A stretch of 49,721 nt of DNA from Eubacteriales bacterium (GTDB lineage: Bacteria > Bacillota > Clostridia > Oscillospirales > Oscillospiraceae), in NCBI GenBank assembly GCA_030531505.1, contig JAUNNH010000012.1, positions 19,322-69,042 of the forward strand. The letters run 5' to 3'. The notes below the pieces were generated by a model. It ran no database searches, was not told the DNA's origin, and was given only the letters and a program-made list of their open reading frames with translations. Position numbers and translations under genes: made by a program. Below are positions 8,314 through 15,958 of this stretch, in pieces (position 1 is the stretch's first letter; each line of letters begins with the position of its first letter).

Positions 8314-9426
8314 TTACTGCGCGTAGGGAAGAAAGTGCTCTTCGTTCTCCTCCATGACATCGAGCATGCGGCGGAAGGCGGCGAAGCCGTCACCGTCCTC
8401 TGTGTCCTGCCCGGAGACGGGCAGCATGCCGCGTACCGAGACCGAGTTGTCCCAGTCGTCGACGAGGAAGGTCATGTCCGTGTACTCCTTGTTCAGAAGG
8501 TTGCAGAGCTCCAGTACGGGGGCACGATCGATCGCGGAGAAGCGGATATACTGCCAGACCAGGTAGGGGGCGGTGGGATTCCCGCCGCTGAACCAGACGC
8601 GGACCGTGAAGGGGATCAGCCCGGACTGCTTGACGGTGATGCAGTCGTCCCCATCGGCATCCGCGCCGTGGTATTCACAGCGCAGGCCCTCCGCCTCGCA
8701 GCGCTGCAGAAACGCGCGGGTCGCGTCGAAGGCATCCTCCACGTCGGCGGGGGCCTGCAGCTCCTCGATGGCGGCGTTGAGCAGTTCAAGCTCGGCGGCC
8801 TTCTGCTCGAGGTCGGCGGTGAGGGACTCGATGGCGGCGTCCTTCTCCGCGGCGTCGGCGGTGAGGGATTCGATCTCATCGGTCTGTGCGGCGGCCTCCG
8901 CTGTGAGGGTCTTGATCTCGTCAGCACGTGCGGCGGCCTCTGCAGTAAGAGCTTCGATGGCAGCAGCCCGTGCCTCGGCGTCGGCGTTCAGGGACGCGAT
9001 CTTGTCGCCCTTGGCGGCGGCATCCGCGCGCAGTGAGGCGATCAGCGCGGCCTTGGCCTCGGCGTCGGCGTTCAGGGTGCGGATCTCGGCGTCCCGCGCC
9101 TCGACGTCAGCGGTGAGGGACTCGATGGCGGCGCTCTTCTCGGCAATTTCGCCCGCTTTGGTCTCCATGTCGGCGGTGAGGGACTCGATGGCGGCGTCCT
9201 TCTCCGCGGCGTCAGCGGTGAGGGATTCGAGCTCGTCGGCCCTCGCGGCGGCCTCCGCCGTCAGGGTTTCGATCTCGCCGGCCTGCGTCTCGGCCAGCGC
9301 AGTGAGAGATTCGATCTCGGCACTCAGCTGCGCGCCGGCGCTCTTTTCCAGGACGAAGAGCGTGCCGACGGCGGCCAGCGCGAGTGCCAGCACGGCGACC
9401 AGAATGGAAAGCGCTTTCTTGCTCAT
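8314..9426 (-). CDS. Membrane-anchored coiled-coil protein with C-terminal YbjN-like domain
   Basis: A 370-residue protein in three parts. Residues 1-28 form a basic start plus one hydrophobic segment, either a signal anchor or an uncleaved signal. Residues 35-223 are a continuous coiled coil of 14-residue (double-heptad) repeats built on IESLTADAAEKDA, with one 7-residue slip near 94-101. Residues about 228-370 resemble the YbjN fold, with VWQYIRFSAIDRAPVLELCNLL and a D/E-rich end. The ATG at 9426 follows AAAGGAG; an ATG five codons upstream does not. It lies 61 bases after nifJ with a GC stem-loop between. The function is unknown. The coil suggests a cell-surface stalk or an oligomer. Confidence 0.75.
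   Translation of the reverse strand: MSKKALSILVAVLALALAAVGTLFVLEKSAGAQLSAEIESLTALAETQAGEIETLTAEAAARADELESLTADAAEKDAAIESLTADMETKAGEIAEKSAAIESLTADVEARDAEIRTLNADAEAKAALIASLRADAAAKGDKIASLNADAEARAAAIEALTAEAAARADEIKTLTAEAAAQTDEIESLTADAAEKDAAIESLTADLEQKAAELELLNAAIEELQAPADVEDAFDATRAFLQRCEAEGLRCEYHGADADGDDCITVKQSGLIPFTVRVWFSGGNPTAPYLVWQYIRFSAIDRAPVLELCNLLNKEYTDMTFLVDDWDNSVSVRGMLPVSGQDTEDGDGFAAFRRMLDVMEENEEHFLPYAQ
8758..9324 (-). repeat. Tandem 42-base coding repeats (14-residue coiled-coil units)
   Basis: About thirteen units encode variants of IESLTADAAEKDA. Hydrophobic positions recur every 14 residues (38, 52, 66, 80, 94, then 101, 115 and onward to 213), with one shift of 7. The GCGGCGTC-type DNA pattern recurs visibly on the plus strand, so copy number could vary between strains. 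Confidence 0.8.
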
Positions 9427-9443
9427 GGGGGCTCCTTTCATGC

Positions 9444-9475
9444 GGCGGGCGGCCGGAAGGGACCGGCCGCCCGCC
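9444..9475 (-). other. 13-bp GC stem-loop between nifJ and the coiled-coil gene
   Basis: GGCGGGCGGCCGG pairs perfectly with its complement around a 6-base loop. No T run follows on either strand, so it is not a normal intrinsic terminator. It may stabilise the 3' end of the nifJ message or attenuate read-through. Confidence 0.55.
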
Positions 9476-9487
9476 GGGGGACGGCAC

Positions 9488-12400
9488 TTACTCGGCCAGG
9501 CTCTTGTAGAGGGCGTAACGCTTGTTGGTGAACTCCTCGGCTTCGGCGAAGAGGACCTCGGCGCGCTCGGGGAAGGTACGGGTGAGGGCGGAGAAGCGGA
9601 CCTCGCCCATCATGAACTCGCGGAGCTTTCCGTTGGGCTCCTTGCTGTCGAGCACGAAGGGGTTCTTGCCCTTCTCGATGTTCTCGGGGATGTAGCGGAA
9701 GAGGGGCCAGTAGCCGCACTCGACCGCGAGCTTCTCCTCGGCCTGGGCCTTGCCCATGCCGTTGACGAGACCGTGGTTGATGCAGGGCGCGTAGGCGATG
9801 ATGAGCGACGGGCCCTTGTGCATCTCGGCCTCCTTGAGAGCGGTGATAAGCTGCGCGGGGTTCGCGCCCATGGCCACCTTGGCCACGTACACGTTGCCGT
9901 AGGCCATCGCGATACGGCCCAGATCCTTCTTCGGGGTGGCCTTGCCGGCGTTGGCAAACTGCGCCACCGCGCCGATGGAGGTGGCCTTTGAGGCCTGGCC
10001 GCCGGTGTTGGAGTAGACCTCGGTGTCGACGACGAGGATGTTCACGTCGATGCCCGAGGCGAGGACGTGGTCGAGACCGCCGTAGCCGATGTCGTAGGCC
10101 CAGCCGTCACCGCCGTACATCCACATCGTCTTCTTGACCAGGGCGTCGGTGCGCTCCTGCAGGAACTTCACGTCCGGGCTCTCGCACGTTGTCGCGGCGA
10201 GGGCGGCCTTGAGCGCCTCGGTCACGCGGCGCGTCTCGCTCGGATCGTCGCCCTTCTCGAGCCACGCGGCGAGCGCGGCCTTGAGCGCCTCGTCACCGGT
10301 TGCGGCGAGCGCGGCCTCGGCGTGGGTCTTGGCCTGGCGGCGCATCTGGTCGACGGAGAGGCACATGCCGAGAGAGTACTCGGCGTTGTTCTCAAACAGG
10401 GAGTTCGAAGGGGCGGGGCCATAGCCCTGCGCGGTCTTGGCGTAGGGGAAGGCGGGCGTGGAGGAACCGACGACGTAGGTGCAGCCGGTCGCGTCCGCGA
10501 TGTACATCCGCTCGCCGAAGAGCTGGGTCATAAGCTTCATGTAGGGCGCCTCGCCGCAGCCGGCGCAGGAGCCGTTGAACTCGTAGAGCGGGCGCTCGAA
10601 CTGGCTGCCCTTGACGGAGAACTTGTCCATCGGGTTCTCCTTCACCGGCAGGTTCACCAGGTAATCCCAGTTCGGCTGCTCGTGCATCTGGCTCTCCAGC
10701 GGCTCCATGACCAGCGCCTTCTCCTTCGCGAGACAGACGTTTGCGCAGCTCGAGCAGCCCTGGCAGTCCACCGGGTCGACCTGGATGCGGAAGGTGTAGC
10801 CGGACAGGCCCTTGCCCAGCGCCGGCTTCGTGACCATGCCTGCGGGTGCGTTCGCCTCGTCCTCCTTCGTCAGCAGGAAGGGACGGATGGCCGCGTGCGG
10901 GCAGACCAGGGAGCACATGTTGCAGCCGATGCAGTTTTCGGGGATCCACTTCGGCACGTTCGTCGCGATACCGCGGCGCTCGTACTTCGAGGTCTCCACC
11001 GGGGTCACGCCGTCGGCGTAGTCCATGAAGGCCGAGACGGGGATCGCGTCGCCCTGCTGCTTGTTCACGGGGATCTGGATCTCGCGGATGTACTTCGGCA
11101 GGCTCGGATCCACGACCTCCGGCTGATCCTGCAGCGAGGCCCAGGCCGCCGGTACCTTGATCTCAACGGCGTGGTCAAGCCCCGCGTCGACCGCGGCGCA
11201 GTTCATATTGACGATCTTGTCGCCCTTCTTGGAGTAGGTCTTCACGATCGCGTCCTTCATGTACTTCACGGCGTCCTCGGTGGGGATCACGCCGGAGAGC
11301 TTGAAGAAAGCCGCCTGCAGCACGGTGTTCGTGCGGTTGCCGAGACCGATCTTCTGCGCGATGGCGGTCGCGTCGATCGTGTAGAACTTGATGCCGCGCT
11401 GGGCCAGGACGCGCTTGGCGCGGTTGGGCAGGTGCTCTTCGAGACCGGCCATATCCCAGTCGCAGTTGAGCAGGAAGATGCCGCCGGGCTTGATCTCGTC
11501 CACGATGTGGAAGTCCTTCATATAGCTCTGCTTGTGGCAGGCGACGAAGTCCGCCATCGTGACGTAGTAGGTGGAGTGGATCGGTTCGTGGCCGAAGCGC
11601 AGATGGCTCTTGGTCACACCGCCGGACTTCTTCGAGTCGTACTCGAAGTAGGCCTGAGCGTACTGGTCGGTGTGGTCGCCGATGATCTTGATGGAGTTCT
11701 TGTTGGCGCCGACCGTTCCGTCGGAGCCGAGACCCCAGAACTTGCAGGAGATGATCGACTTGCCGGAGGTGACGATGTTCTCGCCCACGGGCAGGGAGGT
11801 GAAGGTCACGTCGTCCTCGATGCCGACGGTGAAGTGGTTCTTCTTCTCACCGGCCATGTTGTCGTAGACGGCCTTCATGTGGGCGGGGATGGTGTCCTTG
11901 GAAGAAAGACCGTAGCGGCCGCCGAGGATCGTGAAGTGCCGGCCGGACTCGCTGAGCGCGGTGCAGACGTCGGCAAAGAGCGGCTCGCCCGCGGAGCCGG
12001 GCTCCTTGGTGCGGTCGAGGACGGTGACGGTCTGCACGCTTTCGGGCAGGGCGTCAATGAGATGTTTTGCGGAGAAGGGACGATAGAGATGCACCTGCAC
12101 CATGCCGACCTTTTCGCCGCGGGCGCAGAGATAGTCCACGACCTCGCGCAGGGTCTCGCAGACGGAACCCATCGCGATGATGACGCGCTCAGCGTCGGGC
12201 GCGCCGTAGAAGTTGAAGAGCTTGTAGTCGCGGCCGGTCAGGGCGTTGATGGCGTCCATCTTGGCCTGCACGATCTCGGGCAGCGCGTTGTAGGCGCTGT
12301 TGCAGGCCTCGCGGGACTGGAAGAAGGTGTCGGGGTTCTGCAGGGTGGAGCGGATGGTCGGGTGCTCGGAGTTCAGGGCGTGGTCCTTGAAGCGCTTGAC

Positions 12401-13003
12401 CATGTCCCAGTCCACCAGGCCGCGCAGATCCTCGTAGTCCAGCACCTCGATCTTCTGAATCTCATGGGAGGTGCGGAAGCCGTCGAAGAAGTGCATGAAG
12501 GGGATGGAGCCCTTGATGGCGCTCAGGTGCGCGACGGCGCCGAGGTCCATCGTCTCCTGGACGCTCGCGGAGGCGAGCATGGCAAAGCCGGTCTGGCGAC
12601 ATGCCATCGCGTCGGAATGGTCGCCGAAAATGGAGATGGAGTGGGTGCCGACGGTGCGCGCCGCGACGTGCATCACGCCGGGAAGCATCGAGCCCGCGAT
12701 GCGGAACATCGGGGGGATCATCAGCATCAGGCCCTGGGAGGCCGTGTAGGTCGTGGCGAGAGAACCGGTCTCCAGCGCGCCGTGCATGGCGCCGCAGGCG
12801 CCGCTCTCCGCCTGGAGCTCGACCAGCTGCACCGGCTGGCCGAAGAGGTTCTTTTTCCCGTGCGCCGCCCAGTCGTCCACATGGTCGGCCATGGGGCTCG
12901 AGGGCGTGATCGGATAGATGGTGGCGACTTCGGTGAAGGCATAGCTCGCGTACGCCGCCGCTTCGTTGCCGTCCATCGTCTTGAAGATCTTGTCTTTGCT
13001 CAT
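9488..13003 (-). CDS. nifJ: Pyruvate:ferredoxin (flavodoxin) oxidoreductase
   Basis: A 1171-residue single-chain PFOR. It oxidises pyruvate with CoA to acetyl-CoA and CO2 and passes electrons to ferredoxin, a central step of fermentation. The N-terminal TPP-side domain begins MDGNEAAAYASYAF with TIYPITPSSPMADHVD. Around residues 690-750 are the two [4Fe-4S] motifs CIGCNMCSLVCP and CQGCSSCANVC. Near 813 lies the CAGCGEAPYM cysteine pair that, with a later cysteine (ATGCTYV), holds the third cluster. The TPP motif GGDGWAYDIGYGGLDHVLASG is near 965. Length and domain order are complete. The start has an AAAGGAGAG site and its own promoter at 13080-13109. Confidence 0.97.
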   Translation of the reverse strand: MSKDKIFKTMDGNEAAAYASYAFTEVATIYPITPSSPMADHVDDWAAHGKKNLFGQPVQLVELQAESGACGAMHGALETGSLATTYTASQGLMLMIPPMFRIAGSMLPGVMHVAARTVGTHSISIFGDHSDAMACRQTGFAMLASASVQETMDLGAVAHLSAIKGSIPFMHFFDGFRTSHEIQKIEVLDYEDLRGLVDWDMVKRFKDHALNSEHPTIRSTLQNPDTFFQSREACNSAYNALPEIVQAKMDAINALTGRDYKLFNFYGAPDAERVIIAMGSVCETLREVVDYLCARGEKVGMVQVHLYRPFSAKHLIDALPESVQTVTVLDRTKEPGSAGEPLFADVCTALSESGRHFTILGGRYGLSSKDTIPAHMKAVYDNMAGEKKNHFTVGIEDDVTFTSLPVGENIVTSGKSIISCKFWGLGSDGTVGANKNSIKIIGDHTDQYAQAYFEYDSKKSGGVTKSHLRFGHEPIHSTYYVTMADFVACHKQSYMKDFHIVDEIKPGGIFLLNCDWDMAGLEEHLPNRAKRVLAQRGIKFYTIDATAIAQKIGLGNRTNTVLQAAFFKLSGVIPTEDAVKYMKDAIVKTYSKKGDKIVNMNCAAVDAGLDHAVEIKVPAAWASLQDQPEVVDPSLPKYIREIQIPVNKQQGDAIPVSAFMDYADGVTPVETSKYERRGIATNVPKWIPENCIGCNMCSLVCPHAAIRPFLLTKEDEANAPAGMVTKPALGKGLSGYTFRIQVDPVDCQGCSSCANVCLAKEKALVMEPLESQMHEQPNWDYLVNLPVKENPMDKFSVKGSQFERPLYEFNGSCAGCGEAPYMKLMTQLFGERMYIADATGCTYVVGSSTPAFPYAKTAQGYGPAPSNSLFENNAEYSLGMCLSVDQMRRQAKTHAEAALAATGDEALKAALAAWLEKGDDPSETRRVTEALKAALAATTCESPDVKFLQERTDALVKKTMWMYGGDGWAYDIGYGGLDHVLASGIDVNILVVDTEVYSNTGGQASKATSIGAVAQFANAGKATPKKDLGRIAMAYGNVYVAKVAMGANPAQLITALKEAEMHKGPSLIIAYAPCINHGLVNGMGKAQAEEKLAVECGYWPLFRYIPENIEKGKNPFVLDSKEPNGKLREFMMGEVRFSALTRTFPERAEVLFAEAEEFTNKRYALYKSLAE

Positions 13004-13079
13004 CTTCGTGCGTCTCTCCTTTGTCTGGATTTGTATGTGATGGCGCTTTCTCCGCGCGAAAGGGCGCGATAACGTTTTT

Positions 13080-13109
13080 ATTATACACCCGGAAGGCAGC
13101 CCGGTTCAA
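13080..13109 (-). promoter_or_regulatory. Promoter of nifJ
   Basis: Minus-strand TTGAAC and a perfect TATAAT are separated by 18 bases, with a leader of about 70 bases to the nifJ ATG. The leader holds a hairpin at about 13051-13067 (CGCGCGAAAGGGCGCG). Confidence 0.7.
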
Positions 13110-13150
13110 GAACAAGATGGGACAAATACGGGACTGTTTTTCGTTTTTTC

Positions 13151-13180
13151 TGGACAAAGGGGCGCCGTGGCGCGTATACT
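13151..13180 (+). promoter_or_regulatory. Promoter of the CapA-like gene
   Basis: TGGACA and TATACT are separated by 18 bases, about 30 bases ahead of the gene. It lies back to back with the nifJ promoter, 42 bases apart. Confidence 0.65.
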
Positions 13181-13210
13181 GGGGAAAAAAAGGACGGAAG
13201 GAGGCGCGCG

Positions 13211-14449
13211 ATGAGAAAGAGAAACGTGCGGACGGGGAGCGCCCGCCGCTGGGCTGGGCTGCTTCTGCTGCTCGCACTTCTGCTCGCGCTGCCGCCGCTT
13301 TCCCCAGCCGCGGCGGAGGAGGGGCACGATGTGCGCCGCATCACGCTCTCCGCCGTCGGGGACTGCACGCTCGGCCGCTGCCACAAGATGATCTACTACG
13401 AGTCCTGGGATCATCTGTATGACAAGTACGGGAGCGATTATTTCCTGCAGCATGTCGCCGAGGTCTTTCAAAACGACGATTTGACCATCGCCAATCTTGA
13501 GGGCGTGCTGTCCGAGTCCGCGCCGCGGCAGAAGAGCTTTTTCCGCCAGAAGACGGGCCTGCCGGACAAAAAGGAATACTGCCACCTCGGCCGGCCGGAG
13601 TATCTCGAGGCGCTCACGGGCGGCGGCGTGGACGTGGTGAGCTTTGCCAACAACCACAACATCGACTACGGCCTGCAGGGCTTCACCGATACCCTCGACG
13701 CCTGCGCCGCCTACGGAATGCCCGTGGCGTACTACGACACGGTCGTGCGCTGCGAGATCCAGGGCCTTACGGTGGGCGTGCTGTCGGTGGACGCGAGCTA
13801 CTGCAGCCGGGAAGTCACGGAGGGCTATCTCCGCGCCGGGATGGCCGAGCTCAACCGTGACTGCGACCTGATCGCGGTGTGTATGCACTGGGGCAGCAAC
13901 TACGAAAAGGCGGCGAGCCGCGAGCAGATCGAGCTCGGGCACCTCTGCGTGGAGCTCGGGGCGGACGTGGTCTTCGGCTGTCACGCGCATATCCTCCAGG
14001 GCGTTGAGCGCTACAAGGGGCGCTATATCTTCTACTCCCTCGGCAACTTCACCTACGGCGGACGGCCGAAGCCGAAGGATGTGCAGACCATGATCGCGCA
14101 GCAGACCTTCACCTTCGTCGACGGCGAGCTGCAGCTCGACGACGCGGTACAGCTCATCCCCTGCTGGATGAGCGGCAGGAAGGACATCAACGACTACAGC
14201 CCCGTCATCCAGACCGGGTCGGAAGCGAAGAAGATCCTGAAGCGCATCAACGAGCGCTCCGCGCGCTTTGAGACGGCCTTCGACGAAGAGGGGCGGCCTT
14301 GCATGCCTCCGGCGGCAGACACGGCGATCCCGCCCGTGCCGGTCGCTGAAGAACCGCTTATGCCGGAGCGGGTGCCTGCCATCATCCGGACGCTGCTGAA
14401 CGTACAGGAGCCCGGTACCGAGGCGGAGCTGACCGTCGAGCGAAAATAA
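13211..14449 (+). CDS. Secreted CapA-family metallophosphatase-like protein
   Basis: A 412-residue exported protein. Residues 1-36 are a signal peptide with a long Leu-rich core ending in PAAAEE. The rest is the CapA (poly-gamma-glutamate capsule) domain of the calcineurin-like fold. It has VGDCTLGRC (metal-binding GD), ANLEGVLSES, FANNHNIDYG (NNH motif), VCMHWGSNYE and GCHAHILQGVE, then YSLGNFTYGG. These supply the expected metal ligands. No capB/capC genes are near, so a polyglutamate role is unlikely; related stand-alone proteins probably act on cell-wall or other extracellular polymers. A GGAAGGAGG site precedes the ATG. Confidence 0.88.
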   Translation: MRKRNVRTGSARRWAGLLLLLALLLALPPLSPAAAEEGHDVRRITLSAVGDCTLGRCHKMIYYESWDHLYDKYGSDYFLQHVAEVFQNDDLTIANLEGVLSESAPRQKSFFRQKTGLPDKKEYCHLGRPEYLEALTGGGVDVVSFANNHNIDYGLQGFTDTLDACAAYGMPVAYYDTVVRCEIQGLTVGVLSVDASYCSREVTEGYLRAGMAELNRDCDLIAVCMHWGSNYEKAASREQIELGHLCVELGADVVFGCHAHILQGVERYKGRYIFYSLGNFTYGGRPKPKDVQTMIAQQTFTFVDGELQLDDAVQLIPCWMSGRKDINDYSPVIQTGSEAKKILKRINERSARFETAFDEEGRPCMPPAADTAIPPVPVAEEPLMPERVPAIIRTLLNVQEPGTEAELTVERK

Positions 14450-14460
14450 AAGGCTAACGC

Positions 14461-14500
14461 AAACACAGCCGGGAGGAAGGCTCCTCCCGGCTGTGTTTTT
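14461..14500 (+). terminator. Terminator of the CapA-like gene
   Basis: A 17-bp stem (14461-14477 with 14482-14498) with a 4-base loop is followed by TTTTT. The stem also serves the convergent gene, although the T run on that side is only three long. Confidence 0.9.
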
Positions 14501-14517
14501 CTCTTTGGATGGGGTGA

Positions 14518-15444
14518 TCAGAAGTTGCCCCAGTTCTCGTAGTTTGAACCCGCGTTGCCGTCAGAGACGCCGGTGGTCAGCGTGTAGATGTAGCCGCTCT
14601 TGAATTTGTACGAGTCCGCGCCGCCGTCGAAGGTCCAGGTCACATACCAGCCGTCCTCGCCGAAGGCGTCCTTTCGGCCGTACCAGTCGTGGCCATTGCC
14701 CTGCTTGATGGTGTAGCGCCCGGCTTTCAGGCTCGTCTGCGCGCTGCCGTTGCCGCCGATGAAGAGCACGGCGACCAGCTTGTCGTCGGAATTGTAGATC
14801 TTGAAGCAGGTCGCTTCATCCGAATCGGCGTTCTTGACCTTGAACTTGACCGTAACGCCGGAGCCGATCGAAGAGCTCTTCCAGACACGGCCGTCCTTCG
14901 GCCAGTCCTTCACGCAGGAATCGGCACGGTCGGCCCAGTCGGCCCACTGGCTCGCCTCGTAGCTCTGCTTGGCGAGATAGTAGTGGCCGCTGCTCGCCTG
15001 ATAGCGGGCCAGGCAGTACAGGTACTCGGCCTCGGGCATGCCCGCGGCGATGACCGCATCCTCGGCCTTCTCGCCCTCCTGATACACGTACAGCGCGCAG
15101 AGGAGCTCGGCAAAGATCTCAGCGTCGACATAGTCGGTCTGCTCCATGCCGTAGCGCTTCTGGACCTTGTTGAGGACTTTGAAGGTGCCGCTGCCGGCCT
15201 TGCCGTCGGTGGAGACGTCCTCCCCGAAGGCCTTCAGCACGCGCTGCAGGGCTTTGGCGTTGTCGCCGCTCGCGCCCTTCTCGAGGATCTCACCCTCCAG
15301 GAGCGCGGCGTAGCAGGATTTGTAGGAGTTTTTGTCGAGCGCATCCAGCACCGCGCTCATATCGGTCTCGTCGTAATACGCGCTCGCGAAGGCGCAGGGG
15401 AGCAGAACAGCCAGGATCAGCAGGAATGAAATCAGTTTTTTCAT
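14518..15444 (-). CDS. Secreted peptidoglycan-binding-like domain protein
   Basis: A 308-residue exported protein with a clear signal peptide (MKKLISFLLILAVLLPCAFA). Residues about 50-100 form a PG_binding_1-like three-helix motif: EKGASGDNAKALQRVLKAFG, then a Gly-containing turn and GTFKVLNKVQKRYG. A helical region (about 105-175) has TPR-like character, and the end is a beta-rich domain with several Trp, Tyr and Gly that I do not recognise. The ATG follows AAGGAGGC. It likely works at the cell wall; no catalytic domain is seen. Confidence 0.75.
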   Translation of the reverse strand: MKKLISFLLILAVLLPCAFASAYYDETDMSAVLDALDKNSYKSCYAALLEGEILEKGASGDNAKALQRVLKAFGEDVSTDGKAGSGTFKVLNKVQKRYGMEQTDYVDAEIFAELLCALYVYQEGEKAEDAVIAAGMPEAEYLYCLARYQASSGHYYLAKQSYEASQWADWADRADSCVKDWPKDGRVWKSSSIGSGVTVKFKVKNADSDEATCFKIYNSDDKLVAVLFIGGNGSAQTSLKAGRYTIKQGNGHDWYGRKDAFGEDGWYVTWTFDGGADSYKFKSGYIYTLTTGVSDGNAGSNYENWGNF

Positions 15445-15610
15445 GGTGATGCCTCCTTATTCTAAACATGCTCTCTTTTCCAGGGTACGGGAAGATTTCG
15501 ATTCCGGTAAGTTCAGTATATACCAAATGCTGGGAAAGGGAAAGCCTTTTTTAAAAAAGTGTGCGGAGACGTCCGCTGCCGGCAGATGCCAAAGAATCCC
15601 GCGGCATGCC

Positions 15611-15639
15611 TTGTTTTTTGAATCGCGCGGTCTTATAAT
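15611..15639 (+). promoter_or_regulatory. Promoter at the left edge of the hairpin array
   Basis: TTGTTT and a perfect TATAAT are separated by 17 bases. Transcription would begin around 15646, a few bases before the first hairpin, so the whole array would be transcribed rightwards, possibly on into the lipoprotein gene. Confidence 0.5.
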
Positions 15640-15875
15640 GACTATATGATAGCGAAAAGCCAAAAAGCTTTTCGCCGCGCGGCTTTGCCGCGCAGCCAAA
15701 CAGCTTAGCTGTTTGGCCATGTATTCATTTCAATGAGCATCGGGCGAATGACCCTTTGGGTCATTCGCTGCCAAACTTGTCGTTTGGCAGCGAGAACGAT
15801 CGAATTTGCGATCGTTCTCGCCATCCTATAATCATTATAATGATTATAGGATGGCAAAACAGCAGGGCTGTTTCG
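15633..15875. repeat. Mosaic array of eight contiguous perfect hairpins
   Basis: The 515-base gap at 15445-15958 has no credible gene; its right half is this array. Perfect stems are H1 15652-15675 (9 bp), H2 15677-15693 (7 bp, loop TTT), H3 15695-15717 (10 bp, loop TTA), H4 15744-15768 (11 bp, loop TTT), H5 15769-15789 (8 bp), H6 15790-15821 (13 bp), H7 15820-15855 (a 36-base perfect palindrome) and H8 15857-15873 (7 bp). Most touch with 0-2 bases between them. H3, H5 and H8 share CCAAAC/AAACAGC-type arms. The 21 bases at 15633-15653 recur with three changes at 15835-15855, giving the array direct-repeat-like edges. It resembles mosaic intergenic palindrome elements (BIME-like in form), not a known named family. 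Confidence 0.8.
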
Positions 15876-15958
15876 TCCTGTACTCATGGCAAGGATCTGA
15901 TAGATAACAAAGGAAAACAGAAAACGACCACTGCAATTTGTTACGGGAGTGATTCAAC

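Noticed and set aside
10067-13072. A 1001-codon plus-strand frame opposite nifJ
   Set aside because: The minus strand encodes a complete PFOR with all cofactor motifs; the antisense product is low-complexity Val/Gly/His-rich and has no ribosome binding site.
15650-15875. Hairpin array as CRISPR or integron attC sites
   Set aside because: There is no constant repeat/spacer pattern, no cas genes or integrase, and the stems differ in sequence and length.
15457-15887. Two short reverse-strand frames running through the hairpin array
   Set aside because: They are dictated by the palindromes, lack ribosome binding sites and have no domain character.
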